A DNA stretch of 64,000 nucleotides from Atherinomorus stipes (lineage: Eukaryota; Chordata; Actinopteri; Atheriniformes; Atherinidae), in contig JALJCO010010492.1 in assembly GCA_023101725.1 (NCBI GenBank), positions 277,501-341,500 of the forward strand. Direction: 5' to 3'. Every line of letters begins with the position of its first letter. Position 1 is the stretch's first letter. Both the position numbers and the translations under genes were made by a program. Below the pieces are notes generated by a model. The model did not search any database, was not told where the DNA came from, and was given only the letters and a program-made list of their open reading frames with translations. Shown one piece after another: positions 43,271 to 54,820 of the stretch.

Positions 43271-43804
43271 TAGGGGATTATCACGCTTACCGGAAGTTGC
43301 CGGCTTTTGACACTTCCTCGTGTTAGCAGGTTAGCATTAGCCAGCTTGATGACGTGCCTAACTTTGTGCGGCTGAAAACACACAATCATCTGAAAGCGTC
43401 TCCTTTCTTGGCAGTCCCCAGTTGTTCTACTGGAAACGGGGAGGTACAGACCCGATTTTCAGATGTTTGTGTGTTTTAAGATGCACAATGTTAAGCACGT
43501 CAGTAAACGTTAGCTGGCTAATGCTAGCATGCTGTGAAGTGCCGGTGTTGTGCCCCACCGGGGACAAACAAACGTGTGTTTTATGATAAAGTTCGGCCCT
43601 TCACCGCGGCAAATCGATCGCTTTGATCCAGCTTTTGATCCAGTATCACTTCAGTCTAGAATGAAAACTTAAATATGTTTGGAGTTTATCCGATTTAAAC
43701 AGTATAACAGAGCAGGAACGGCTGTCGTTAACATGGCCCGGAAGAGGAAGTGCCAAATGTTTCAACTTCCAGAAACCGGAACGCGGAAGCGTGATAATCC
43801 CCTA
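43271..43804. mobile_element. Inverted-repeat element (GGGGATTATCACGC termini)
   Basis: GGGGATTATCACGCTTACCG at 43273 is inverted at 43784-43802 (AAGCGTGATAATCCCC). TA lies at both edges (43271-43272, 43803-43804). Subterminal GACACTTCCTCGTG pairs with GAGGAAGTGCCAAATG. The host element reads through on both sides (TTTGAA and TGAATTTAGCC). Confidence 0.75.
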
Positions 43805-43867
43805 TTGCTATAGTGAATTTAGCCTTTTCTTTAATTGGAAGGTATGAATAATTTTTAGTACGCCTGT

Positions 43868-44620
43868 AGAAAAAGTCTGTAAATTATGCTTGGGGAGTAC
43901 CAGCAAAAACGCAAATCAGCTGATGTATCGGCCTATCTTTAACCTAGCTTGCTGTGGGTGTTCTTCTTCTTTTATAGCCGAACTCTCTTTGTTTACTTAT
44001 TTCTACCACTGAAACATTCCTTTATTTCACTGTCTCACACTAAATTAAGGAAATGTCAGCTCCATATGAGACGGATAAGGAGATCTGCTTAATGGATTCA
44101 GAGACTAAACCCTCCATATCGACTGTCCAGTGTGACAAAGATGCGAGTCGCCACATTCCTCAGCAACTGCACAAACCTGATTACCTGTTAATGTTGTGTA
44201 GATAATGTGCGATTGACTGTATGCCTGTTAAATAATGTAGCAGCTTGTTTGGGGCCATAAGGAGAATTTAAATAGTATTGACGGGCTAAGCTGCCACGGT
44301 CCAGGATGTATGCAACCAAAAAGACCCACTTCATTATGAGGAGGCAGAGAATGGGCTCATATCAGGATGTGGGGGGCAGAAGATCGGTAACGGGGGGTTA
44401 AAAGTCAGCATGGTGGAGGAGAAGGTGACTCAGGGAAAGAGATGGAGCGAGACTTAGACGGGGAGACGTCTGGGCCACCTCTCCATCCACTGCATCGCCG
44501 GGGGCAACGGGAGGAGTAAAGTTGTTAACGAGTGTGTGGACAGGGGTGTCAGGCAGAGCGGAGGTCCATCAGGGAAATGAGACGCCTGGGTTCTGTTATG
44601 GCCCCAGGTGCATTATGGGA
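43868..44620. promoter_or_regulatory. Unique block, candidate conserved non-coding DNA
   Basis: No repeats were found from about 44040. It contains TGTTAATGTTGTGTAGATAA, GGCCATAAGGAG and CACTTCATTATGAGGAGG. No coding frames. Confidence 0.3.
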
Positions 44621-45547
44621 GAACAAAAAGGAAACTTTGGTGGAAATAGATTGTAGACAATGAAAGAGAAGAGAATTCGTGTGCTGAATGCATTTTATTA
44701 GAAAATGCCCTTTTTCCCCTTCGGTTTGTTGAAAATAACCTTCCAGTTTTCCGCTTCTCTGGTATTTTCAGGACATCACGTAGTTTAGTTTCTCCTCCGT
44801 CTGTCCACAGAGAAGAGAACTGCTGAGCATCATGTGGGAAAATAAACACAGTAATCTATATGAATTGTCTAGTACCCGCTGAACATAATACACTGGAACT
44901 ATTTGATACTTTAATGGTGCTCGCACTTGCATTCGTCACCAAATAAATACAGATTATATGCTGTGAGATTAGTCTAAAGTCTCATGCATGGATCAAAGCT
45001 TGTATTTATCACAGCCTGACAAGAGAAGAGATGCAAATGCTTCAAATATACATTGTTTGTTTTACTGATATTTTCAGCTGTTTTTCCATCTCTGCCTAAT
45101 TCGCTGTTGATGATGTTTACTGTTACACCAGTTCATTCCTCCTCATAGTGACAGACGCTGAGAAATATCTGAACGGCAGCTTTAATTAATCAAGGACGGG
45201 AGCTTCATTACTGCCTTAACCATCTCCTCCAGCAAAGAAAACAGTAGCCTTTAAAGAAAGAGGTTATCTATGTCACAGCTCCTGTTTGCAGCTACAACTT
45301 CAGCAGTGACATTCGGTTATTTTCCTATAAGCTGATTCGGGTGGATGGATGTTCTCTGCGATGTAGTTGTCTTTTCCTGATTCTCTCACTAACTTTCCTC
45401 AACCTCATGTTTTTCTACAAGGAAAAGAGCGAAAGTTGATAGGAGGTAAATAATCTGATAATTACATGGTTTCATTGTTATTCTTTCACTTTTGTGGAAG
45501 GTTTTCACTCCAAAACCACTGCAGGAACAATAAAAATGTTTGTTCTA
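44621..45547. other. Unclassified non-coding DNA
   Basis: Apparently single-copy, with a 78-residue minus frame of no known family. Confidence 0.45.
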
Positions 45548-46902
45548 CACTGTAAAAACAGACGGCTCTATTAAGTTGTGTCCTTTTACTTTCTTTTCTG
45601 AGTTTTGGACACAGAACTTAAGTTCATGAGTTTCAGATATTTAACTTATAATTGTTGGTTGTCTTGACTTTTTTCAGGCCTTCATCATTTGAACTCAAGT
45701 TCTAAAATTACGTAAAGCTTGCATGTACAAAAAGGGGGCGGAGCTGTTAGTCTGTTGGTCTCTCTTTCTGTCTTCTCCCCCCCAGCCGGTCGAGGCAGAT
45801 GGCCGCCCTACCTGAGCCGGGTTCTGCCGGAGGTTTTTCCTCCCTGTTAAAAGGGTGTTTTCCTTCCCACTGTCGCCACCACTCTGTGCTTGCTCAGGAT
45901 GGGGGATTGGACCGGGTCAAGTCAAGATCCCATCTAATCTGTTGGTTTCCTTACCTAGGCCATTATGAATCTGACCCGAATTTTTCTGTCTGTTAATGAA
46001 ATGAAATGAAATGAAAAATACTTTATTTATCCTAGAAGGTAAATTCAATAAATACGTTTATTTATTAAATAAATATTATTTATATAATTATAAATTTATA
46101 TTTATTTAATATTTAATTTTAATATTAAAATATAATTTTTAATATTTTAATTTTGTTTAATATATTTATATTTATATAATATAATATTAAATATATTATT
46201 TATTAAATTATTTAAAAAATAAATAAATTTAAGCGCCCTGAGGTGACACTGTCATGAATGGACGCTATACAAATAAAGTTGAATTGATTTATTTTCAAAA
46301 CTCAATGTATCTGGACCACAAAGGCTCATGGGAAATACAAATCCAGCAGGAATTCAACCTTTTCAGATTGTAATTCAATGAATTTGAGTTGTGTTTACTG
46401 CCTTTGTTATGTTCACATCTAGAGAAAGTTTTTGAAAAGTTCTGTTTAGTTTGGATGTCAAACTTGCACCATGAGTGACCGTGTAGAGAGATAATATCAT
46501 CACCACGGAGCGAGGTAATTGGTGTAGCAGAGAGAAATGGCGTTGCTCAATACTTTGTTGCGATGCTGATGTTTCTTAGATTCTGCATCTGCTTCTGCAT
46601 ATTGTGTCTGATCTTACCTGAGTATCATCTTATTAAGATTACCTTACGGATTTGCTTGTCTTGAATCAAAGATTAGTAAATGTCACTTGATTTTTGTTGT
46701 ATGAATGAAAATATTAGTTTGTCTGACTAAAAAAAGAAGATTCCCTGCACAAAACAATAAGCTATGAGAAGTTGATCTTATAAGATGAAGGAACTCAGTT
46801 GCATGTTGACTTTACCTTAAATATTTCATTGGCCTTACTCAAAAATTTAAGGGAGCGAGGTTACAAATTATTTTGAGTCAACTTGGGATTTTTTTTACAG
46901 TG
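45548..46902. mobile_element. CACTGTAAAAA-terminus MITE, copy 2 (split by LINE tail)
   Basis: It starts CACTGTAAAAACAG and ends GATTTTTTTTACAGTG. The shared body motifs AAAAGGGGGCGGAGCTG (45731) and TGTATCTGGACCACAAAGGC (46306) match copy 1 at 31291. The match is interrupted at about 45746-46288. Confidence 0.65.
45746..46288 (+). mobile_element. LINE 3' terminus inserted in the MITE
   Basis: CCAGCCGGTCGAGGCAGATG, GAGCCGGGTTCTGCCGGAGG, TTTTCCTTCCCACTGTCGCC and finally GCGCCCTGAGGTGACACTG with ACAAATAAAGTTGAATTGA are the well-known 3' untranslated end of a teleost LINE. AATAAA and an ATTGA tail end it. A GAAAT/AT-rich expansion (about 45996-46230) splits it. Confidence 0.75.
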
Positions 46903-46929
46903 TACATAATCCAGAGCAAGTAATTTACA

Positions 46930-47200
46930 ACCTTCATTCATTCATTCACTGTAACGCTGGTCCAGTTCAGAGTCGCGGGGGTTTGGAGCCCATCCCTGCT
47001 ATTATCAGGTGAGAGGCAAGATGGTGGAAAGAAGCCGGAGAACCCGGAGAGAACCCACACATACACAGGGAGAACATGCAAACTCCACACAGGAAGGCCA
47101 CTGTTGGAACTGTTCAAACCCCTCTCCCCAGCCGGGAATCAAACTAGCAACCTTCTTACTGCGAGGCTGCCGTGCTAATCACCACGCCACCGTGCAGCTG
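46930..47200 (-). mobile_element. tRNA-derived SINE, minus strand
   Basis: On the minus strand it starts GCACGGTGGCGTGGTGATTA (A-box region) and GGTTGCTAGTTTGATTCCC (diverged B box). The body includes CATGTTCTCCCTGTG and CTCCGGCTTCTTTCC, then AGGGATGGGCTCC, ending in a GAAT tail (CATTCATTCATT, plus strand 46935-46946). It shares its 3' end with the insertion at 22538. Confidence 0.8.
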
Positions 47201-47378
47201 CATTTACAGTCGATGTCATTTATTTACAGAAACTTCTCACTTCTGGAAATGTTTCACTCTGTCTTCAGCATGCTGCTCTGAGAGTTCAGACCGGAACAGT
47301 AGAGGCTTTGATCCCTGTGGTCCGTGGGGGGGCATCTGTCTGGGGTGGGTTCGCTTCCAACATCCCATGTCTTAGGGG

Positions 47379-48008
47379 TGGTCCTGGTCTGATGATGTCA
47401 TGTGTTTGGTATGGTCCTGGTCTGATGATGTCATGTGTTTGGTATGGTCCTAGTCTGATGATGTCATGTTTTCGGTGTGGTCCTAGTCTGATGATGTCAT
47501 GTTTTCGGTGTGGTCCTGGGCCGTTTCTTAATCTACATACAAGTCTAACTGATTTATTTATGATTATTGTTGCACTTTTACTTTTTATATTATTGTGATG
47601 TTGTATTTATGTTATATTTTTAAAAAAAAAGAAAAAAAAAGAGAAAAAAAAAGGAAAAAATATATGGGAAGGGCAGGGCCCAATTCCCTCCCCGTTTTTG
47701 ATCACATACTGTAATAATGAAGTAAATATAATTTACACGTTGTAAACATTTATGTTTGTTTCAGTGCAATCACTACTTCTCCAAAACAACAAATAACCAA
47801 CAGTTGCGGACTGATACAACAAGTTTGCGTTGTCCCAATCCATCAAGTAGACGGAGTCTGTACTTGTGAACTCCACAAGTACAGACTTCCAGTACGTATC
47901 CACAAGTCTGTACTCACAAGTACACGAGTACGGAGTACGCAAACTAGGACTTGAGAAACGGCCCTGATCTGATGATGTCATGTGTTAAGTCTGGTCCTGG
48001 TCTGATGA
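47379..48008. repeat. 33-bp minisatellite, split by a MITE
   Basis: Four copies of GGTCCTGGTCTGATGATGTC followed by ATGTGTTTGGTAT-type sequence lie at 47379-47517. The array resumes at 47965 with GATCTGATGATGTCATGTG and GGTCCTGGTCTGATGACG. The unit is 33 bases. Confidence 0.85.
47518..47964. mobile_element. GGGCCGTTTCTTAA-terminus MITE inside the minisatellite
   Basis: GGGCCGTTTCTTAA (47518) pairs with TTGAGAAACGGCCC (47951-47964). CTG at 47515-47517 and 47963-47966 could be a 3-bp target duplication. A hairpin GTCTGTACTTGTG/CACAAGTACAGAC lies at about 47854-47886. A-runs at 47623-47660 look like a further small insertion. Confidence 0.7.
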
Positions 48009-48537
48009 CGAGTGTGAACAGGATGATGAAGAGGACTGTTGAATACAAGTTTCCATTGAACCAGAGCTTCATGGTTCAGATGCTTCTTTGTTTCTTATGT
48101 TCCTTTGTTTTGTGGTTGAAGGGACCAGAGGCAGGAATGGTGAAAGAATAAACAAGCATGTCCAGTTTTTTAATACTAATGGGTGATGACGTGTTAAAAT
48201 GCTGCATCAAAACTGCGTCCCCGACAGTTTTGATCCAGGAAGGAGACGGTTGCGGTAAATTCAAACACTGTAGGGGATAGTTACGGATTCTTCTGCCATC
48301 AGCAAACGATCCAGATCAACTGAAAGACACTAAAAAGTTGAACTATGAAGAAAAAGACTTAATCGGTGTAGCAAACAACGTTATAGCATCAGTTTGTGCT
48401 CCCGTGCCGGCTTGGCTGGTGGCTGCAGTTACCCACAGCGCCAGTCACGAGTCTCATTTCTTAAATCTTGCCTTTAGTCCCTTTAACCACATAATTCCCA
48501 GTAAAAACATGCTGGATCCATCCTGTTTTTATTAGAC

Positions 48538-48703
48538 CAGGGATCCCCAAATCCAGTCCTTGAAGGCCGCTGCTCCAACACACGTGAATCAAATGAAATC
48601 TGTCCCCCCCAACAGCTCGTTAAGTTCTACACATGCCTGCGTCAGGCGCGCTAACGCTGGAAAAATCTAACCTGCAGGATAGCGGCAGCAGAACTGGACG
48701 TCC
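48538..48703. mobile_element. hAT-like MITE (CAGGGATCCCCAAATC termini)
   Basis: CAGGGATCCCCAAATCCAGT at 48538 pairs loosely with AACTGGACGTCCCTG ending 48703. It is related to the 39569 element. The target duplication is not visible. Confidence 0.55.
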
Positions 48704-48805
48704 CTGCAGTCCACCAGAACACTGACGACAGAGGTTTGGCTGGATTGGTGTGAATCAGTCAGCTCAGTGGTCAGTCATTTTTCTATTTGAGAATGCTCGG
48801 TAAAG

Positions 48806-49391
48806 TTAAAGGATAACTTTCTTTTTTTTCAACCTGGACCTTGTGTCTAAGAGTATATATGTGCATTTACTCATTCTGTAAAATGGCGGAGCCACTATAT
48901 ACGACATTATCTGCATTAAAACTCCTTGATTTCATCGATGCTTTGAGTAGAACGAACGAACAAAGGAGTACTATTGTCCTGCGAGTTCAGAGTTTTGCAA
49001 ACTGTGTTTTTGTTGTTGTTTGGGCAGCGAGCTGCTCGTCTCAGCTGCACTATGGAAGCGCACATAATGAACGTGCGGCCCTGAAAAGTGTGTAGAACAC
49101 CCTGATAACTAACGGAAAGCTAAATCTGGGCTCACGGGACAATAGTACTCGTTCATTTGTTCATTCATTCTACTTAAAGTATTGGTGAAAATCAAGCAGT
49201 TTTGCTGCAGATAATGTCTTACATAGTGGCTTCCCCGTCTCCACCATGATACTGGATGAACACTGAAGGGCGAGTGAACATAATATCTTCCGAAGGACTC
49301 AAAGTGATGCAGAAATTTTACCGGTGAGTAAATGCACGTATATACTGCTAGAAATAAGGTCCAGGTTGAAAAAAAGAAAGTTATCCTTTAA
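48806..49391. mobile_element. TTAA-flanked palindromic MITE
   Basis: TTAAAGGATAACTTTC at 48806 is inverted at 49376-49391 (GAAAGTTATCCTTTAA). The inner arms pair through AACCTGGACCTTGTG and ATGTGCATTTACTCA. A related half-copy ends at about 54105 (TAGGTCCAGATTGAAAAAAG, CCCCTTTAAG). A 84-residue frame inside has no motif. Confidence 0.8.
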
Positions 49392-50348
49392 GCCCATTGG
49401 ACGATTGCAGTTATGGTTCTAGCCAATTTTGATTATTGATTATTTGTGCAGCACTTTGAGCAACCATTTGTTGTTAATGTGCTTTTTAATTAACTTTAAC
49501 CAATGTGAAACTCTCTAAGGCCAGACAAGCATCATCTTATCCTCATTCCAGCCACAGCAGTTTGAGCTGGAACGGACGAAGTCCAGCTCCAGCAGTCAGA
49601 CCCCCACAGTTGAAAATATCTGCGATTAATGTATGTGTGCCCTTTAAGACCTTTGATAGTTCACTAAGTAGTTCTCTGAGTAATGAACTCCATGATTGGC
49701 TCCATGTGTATTCTGAGCAGCCAATGGTGGTCTGCCTTTACGCACGTGTACCTTTAGTTTGTTTGACAGCATGCTGGAGCAGCAGCGTTCTTCTTCCTCC
49801 ACTGGTTTCTGTGTTCAAGCGTGAGTAAATGATACAAAGTAAGTTTTCTAGACATCCTGTCATAAGAAATGTATATTTGGGATGTATTGGTTAAATTTCA
49901 GTATGTTTAACTCATGATTGAGGTTTCAGTGATTCAGTGATGATTCTCACTTAAGAAAACTTTCCTAACTTTTGTTAGTGGTACTATTGTCCAGTTAAGT
50001 TAATTGCATTATTTCATTTATCAAACGATACATGAACTGGATCATTTGTGATGAATTTATAGTCATGGGGCCTTTGCTTCAGGCTTAGCATTAATTGTGT
50101 GTGAATCTTACATGGATATTTCACTGATTTGTATTTATTGTTTCTTTATTATAGACCATGCTTATCTACAATCACCTTATTAAAGCGAGTTAAAGGAAAC
50201 TGAATGCTTTCTTCATCCTTAACCAGATGCCCGTGGTGGCTGTACTGGAACCTTTTGAGTTAAACATTCCTTATAACACCCACCGTTATTAAAAACATTT
50301 GATGAATCAATCTAATGAAACTGAACAAAAATACTGTCTGAACATGCC
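49392..50348. other. Unclassified DNA, apparently single-copy
   Basis: A 107-residue plus frame (49505-49828) is open but shows no domain. Nothing else seen. Confidence 0.4.
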
Positions 50349-50619
50349 ATAAATGATAGGGGTGGGAAAAAAATGTCGATTCACTGTAATATCACGATAT
50401 TTTCATATGCCAGTATTATATCGATGTTTAAAAATGTGGTATCGACCTATTTTACCCACAAAATTGTGAGATTTTGTCACAGAATGACAAAATCCTGTGA
50501 GATTTCGTTAGTAAATTAGATTGATACTGCATTTTTAAATATTGATATAATATCGGCATATAAAAATATCACTATATTTCAGTGTATTAATAGTTTTTGC
50601 CACCCCTAATAATAAATGA
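50349..50619. mobile_element. hAT-like MITE with 8-bp target duplication, copy 2
   Basis: It starts TAGGGGTGGGAAAAAAATG (50357) and ends GCCACCCCTA (50608). ATAAATGA lies directly left (50349-50356) and again at 50612-50619, three bases beyond the right end. The interior ATATCACGATATTTTCATAT matches the copy at 16799. Confidence 0.75.
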
Positions 50620-50697
50620 GCGTAAACACATAATTTAATGATATATTCACACCTGGGGTGCTTCTTTCATATCAACTGGCTACTTAAAAAGTCAAAC

Positions 50698-51161
50698 ATA
50701 CGCAAAGACTCAAATCTTACAAAATATATTTTTCTCATTTCTAGTCAAAATATCTCATCACTGTCAAAATAAGACAAAATTACTTAAAGAGAAACATTTC
50801 AGTGAGATATAAGATCTTGTTATAAGGCAATGCATCTTATTTCAAGAAATAAGGTTTCTTGGCAGATTTTTTTTTTATTATTATTATTACAAGCAAAAAA
50901 ATCTTGGCCACTCTTAAAACAAAAAAAAAAAAAAAAAAAAAAGATTTTTTGCTTGTAATAAGCAAAAAAAAAAAAAAAAAAATCTGAATGGGACAAGCAA
51001 AATTTTCTTCATAAGATTTCTTGAAAAAGCCTTAAAACAAGATCTTATCTCACTGAAATGTTTCTCTTTAAGTTATTTTGTCTTATTTTGAGTGAGTGTG
51101 ATGAGATATTTTGGCTAGAAATTAGAAAAATATACTTGCTAAGATTTGAGTTTTTGCAGTG
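50698..51161. repeat. CACTGCAAAAA palindromic element, copy 4 (nearly full length)
   Basis: Both arms are present: left AAGACTCAAATCTTAC and right TTGAGTTTTTGCAGTG, with about 220-base arms pairing around A-runs (50921-50942, 50965-50981). This is the best copy for deriving the family structure: a near-perfect foldback without coding capacity. Confidence 0.85.
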
Positions 51162-52240
51162 TACTCAGAGAAATGTAAAAATAAGGCACCAGAAATCGAG
51201 ACCCTGGGAGCTTCTACTCACACTGACTAGATTTCAACTTGTTTATTGCTGAATATTATTATTCCAACAAAACCTAGAGAAATCTATTTTGACCACTTGA
51301 TCAGATAAAAATATTTATCACAGGAGATAAATGATAAGAGCAACAAGGCATCATATTTTTCTTGTCCATCAAACACCTCTTAGATGGTGTTGTTCTGGAT
51401 TCTGGGGGGAATTAACATGTTTAAAGCAGTCTCCATGACAAGTGTGCAACAAACAACCAACTTACCAAAGATACGTGACATGCATCCTTCAGTTATTACA
51501 AAGAAACCTCAGCTTTAATCTGTTATGATCGCTATCAGTAAAGAAGAAAAACATGTTTCTCTGCCCATTAGTCAGCTAGCGTATGTACAGTGTGAGCAAC
51601 GGCCCGGGGCTGTGCACTTAGTGGGGATTGTAATGGGACAGCTTTAAAGGGGGGATTAATGCAGAATGGTGGAAAGAGAAAAACACTGCTGCAGAAACAA
51701 ACACGCTATAATCAATAGAACAAATACAGTGTGAAAGGTCAGATATACTTTACACCCCACACACAGGCTTCATCTCCTGCTGTAGTTATAATCATGGTGA
51801 CTTTCACCTGGAAAATGCGATTTTCCACGCTTCTAAACTCTTATCTTTAATGTCCGTCTTTAAAGTGTTCGTTTCTCCTTTCATCTTCAAGTACGAGGAT
51901 CATAAGTTCATATTTAATTTCCAAAATTCGAATATATTCTGATATCTATTCTGATGGCTCAGCCTGTTTCAGCCACCTCCCCTCTTCGCCTCTGATGTTC
52001 TCTCTTTGCATGATAAACAGCTTTTCAGCCCTCAGAATATGTATGTGGCCCATATTTATTCACATGTGTGAGAGCAGACGACTGCTTTGGGTGAGGGAGA
52101 GGAAATAAACATATAAATAAGGAAGTAAATAAACAGTTAAATTAAACAGGCAGAGTAATAAGGTTAGCCGTTTAGTTTTTTTTCTATTTCTGAGATTGAT
52201 ATTTGCAGGAAGAGCTACAGGAGAGGAGGAAAATTAATGA
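51162..52240. other. Apparently single-copy DNA
   Basis: Contains ATTAGTCAGCTAGC and GGGGGGATTAATGCAG at 51568-51665, a possible conserved core. No repeats or frames of note. Confidence 0.4.
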
Positions 52241-52860
52241 CAGCAAATATAATGCCATTGGGATACTTAGGAGTGTGTCCAATACTTTAAGTAATAGCGT
52301 TAATGGCGAATTTGAAGGAATTTAATTTTCAACATCAAACAGTGGCGCCTTTCCAAAGCCAGCACCCACAGCCTCCACATGCCGGGGCTTCCACAGCTTC
52401 TGAACTCGCCTCCTCTCGGAAGGAGGAAGAGGAAGAAATCGCGTCTGGGGTGGCAGGCATGCAGGGAGGCAGGCGGCTCAAAAGTTTCAAGCAGAACAGC
52501 CTCACGACTTGCAGGGTGACGCTTGTTAGGCTCAGGCCCAGAGGAAGGAGCATGGCCAGTAAGTAAGGTTATTGGGAAATAATTAGCCTAGCCTGGGAAT
52601 CAGCAGGGATAGCGAAGTCCTCTGGGGTAGAACGCCAGAGCCCCTGGCCTCCTTTCCACAGCTAATTAACTTTGAGGAGAGCCTATTAATAAGGTTGTCT
52701 TCGTAGAAAAGGCCTGAAACTATGTGCAGAAGGAAGTTTTTGATGTGGACTCGACTGGAATTCAGCTCAAAGTTAAGACACAGAAACGCAGCGGACATAA
52801 TTATGGAAATGACGGGAAAATGAGACCATGTTTCTGAGCTTTTCAAGGTGTATTCCCGCC
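52240..52860. promoter_or_regulatory. Unique block, candidate conserved non-coding DNA
   Basis: Non-repetitive, with AAAATTAATGACAGC, GGAAATAATTAGCC and CCACAGCTAATTAAC. An 87-codon plus frame (52303-52566) begins ATGGCGAATTTG and runs toward a strong donor-like CCAGTAAGTAAGG (52556-52568), but its composition is not protein-like and no domain is seen. Confidence 0.35.
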
Positions 52861-53036
52861 ATCTGAAACCTGATCAACCTCCTCCTTAACAGTCAGATTG
52901 TCCAACCGATTCTGACAGAGAATATGCCCCAAAGGGGGGGTCTAGAGGGGGTCCTGGGGGACCAAGGCCCCCATGTTGTTAATATGGAAACCAAGGTAAA
53001 CGCTCATTCTCATGTTTTTATCACCTATATTTATTT

Positions 53037-53275
53037 GGGATGTTTGATATTGACCATTTTACCAATATCTGATATGCCGATATTGACCAAATTTTAATTC
53101 CCAATATCCAATATCAGCCGATACTGATCTCTGCGGTCAACTGTGAGGTTGTGTCTCTTATATCTTAGGAGATACAGCTATATTCTACTCCGAGAGCAAT
53201 GATCCCAAAATATCCTTAACTCAGCCAGAGGAGTTCATTTTGGATACTAGCAGGTATTAGCCAACATGTGGCTAA
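53037..53275. repeat. GATATCGG-type hAT-like MITE, copy 3 (left half)
   Basis: GGGATGTTTGATATTGACC, AACTGTGAGGTTGTGTCTC and AGCAGGTATTAGCCAACATG match copies at 5911 and 42105. The match ends at the LINE tail at 53283. Confidence 0.65.
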
Positions 53276-53282
53276 TTATTAA

Positions 53283-53470
53283 TCAAATCAAATTAATCAC
53301 AGCTTTATTTATAAAGCGCTTTAACAAACCAGAGGTAAACAAAATGCTGTACAGATGAATAAAGAATAAAAGACTAAATCATAATAAAGACAAAATCATA
53401 AAATAGTAATATAATGAAAAATAATAAAAACAACAGGATGCAAGAACAATAAAAATAAACAATAAAATCC
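53283..53470 (-). mobile_element. LINE 3' tail, minus strand
   Basis: CTTTATTTATAAAGCGCTTT and AAATGCTGTACAGATGAATA, followed by an A-rich body with ACAATAAAA, are the reverse complement of a fish LINE 3' end. Only the last part is present. Confidence 0.5.
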
Positions 53471-53474
53471 TGTG

Positions 53475-54110
53475 TCCTAAATCGCCTACTTCCATATTCA
53501 ATACTCACAATTTTGAGTAAACTGCATCAAAATGAAAAACAGTATGCATAGTATGTGAAAATTGAGTATTCAAAAGTACCCGGATGACGTACTCAAACCC
53601 GTCAAGATTTTGAGTTGGTGACTGTGGACACTCACCGCACTCTCTCGTCCCGACGTCAGTGCAGTAGGTGGTAGTAATGCTCACTGAAATGGGCAACAAA
53701 CTGCCATAAAAGTCGAGAGAAGAAGAAGACGACACTCAGCCAATCGCAGGAGGACATCGATTTGTCAGCGCTGATTTTGACGTAAGGCTTCACGAAACAG
53801 ACATTTACTTGTTATGGTGTCGCAAAATAGTGACATCATCAAAGCCGCAGCAGTAAAAATGTCTCACAGGGGGGTCCGACTAATGTTTGGTAACAAAACA
53901 TTGGTGAAATGAAGGAGTTTGTGGCAGATGATGCCTTATTTAGAGGATGCGCGAGGTTGCCCCATCACTTCCATTATATTGGACATACGCTGATCTGGAC
54001 TGGATTCAAGTTGCACCGAAACTGTCTGAGTGAAGAAATGAATGTATTTCATGCTAGAAAATAGGTCCAGATTGAAAAAAGAATGAACTTCCCCTTTAAG
54101 TTTCATGACC
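53475..54110. repeat. Composite MITE-derived DNA
   Basis: TGTGTCCTAAATCGCCTAC (53471) resembles a MITE terminus. From about 53930 to 54105 the sequence is the right half of the TTAA palindrome family at 48806. Boundaries between them are not resolved. Confidence 0.4.
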
Positions 54111-54820
54111 TCTTATGGGCATTTTTTTGGCTTTCAAACTTTGTGAAGTCCAGCCAGCTGGTCCGTCCTCTCAGCTGACTAGAGACTGGCCTTCACCAGT
54201 CTGAGAGGAAAGATATGAAGAATTTCACTGTCTATGAACACGTTTGTCAATCGGATGAAGGGTTTAGAACAAATTTAAGTATATTTGTTAGAAAGTATTA
54301 GTGATTGAGGCCCGTTGTCTTATACTGTACATGGATAATCAGCGTGTGAAATGGGGAACGTGGAACTGGGGTCGTGGCATAGAACAGGTACCAGTTTAGA
54401 CAGTGGTTTCCAGCAGCAAGAACAGCTGCACTTGGTCTTTTTGTGTGCTTACTTTGAGTCATGTCTCCTGAGTTTGTAATACCAGTGAACTCAAGAAATA
54501 TTTTATTATATTCTTTAAAATCTGTAAACATTTCTGTTTTTGACATTAGAAGGAGCTCAATCTCAGAATCCCTGAATTTCAGATGGATTACAGTCCAAGT
54601 TAACGGTAACCCTGCTGGATACATCTACCCCACACTAACATCGCTTTCTCTTGGCCACCCCAGTGAAAATGTCCCGGATACGCCCCTGTTCCCACTCCCT
54701 GTTCCACCATGGACGTCAGCCCCATGTGGCCCCGTGTCCCCCCGTACCTGTCATCCCAGAAACAGCCGGCATTGCCCCTGCTCAGGTCGCTGAAAAAAGA
54801 AAAAAAAAAAAAATCGAGCC
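54111..54820. other. Unclassified DNA with a possible hAT end
   Basis: GAAAATGTCCCGGATACGCC followed by CCTG near 54665 resembles a hAT-type right terminus. The 108-110-residue frames on opposite strands at 54298-54793 have no motifs. Confidence 0.35.

Larger units (their letters stand above)
42683..43867. mobile_element. CAGTCGTCCTC-family element, host of two insertions
   Basis: CCCTCGAATTAAAAAAGG and ATCAGCTGTCAGTGAAATAA mark the left body. The right end GGTATGAATAATTTTTAGTA is at about 43841. The outer left terminus is lost at the junction with the hAT-like element. Inserted inside are a LINE fragment (43060-43212) and a palindromic element (43273-43802). Confidence 0.65.

Noticed and set aside
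52303..52566. 87-codon frame with ATG and a strong donor-like site at its end
   Set aside because: Amino-acid composition is not protein-like, no domain or acceptor is seen, and the segment reads better as non-coding DNA.
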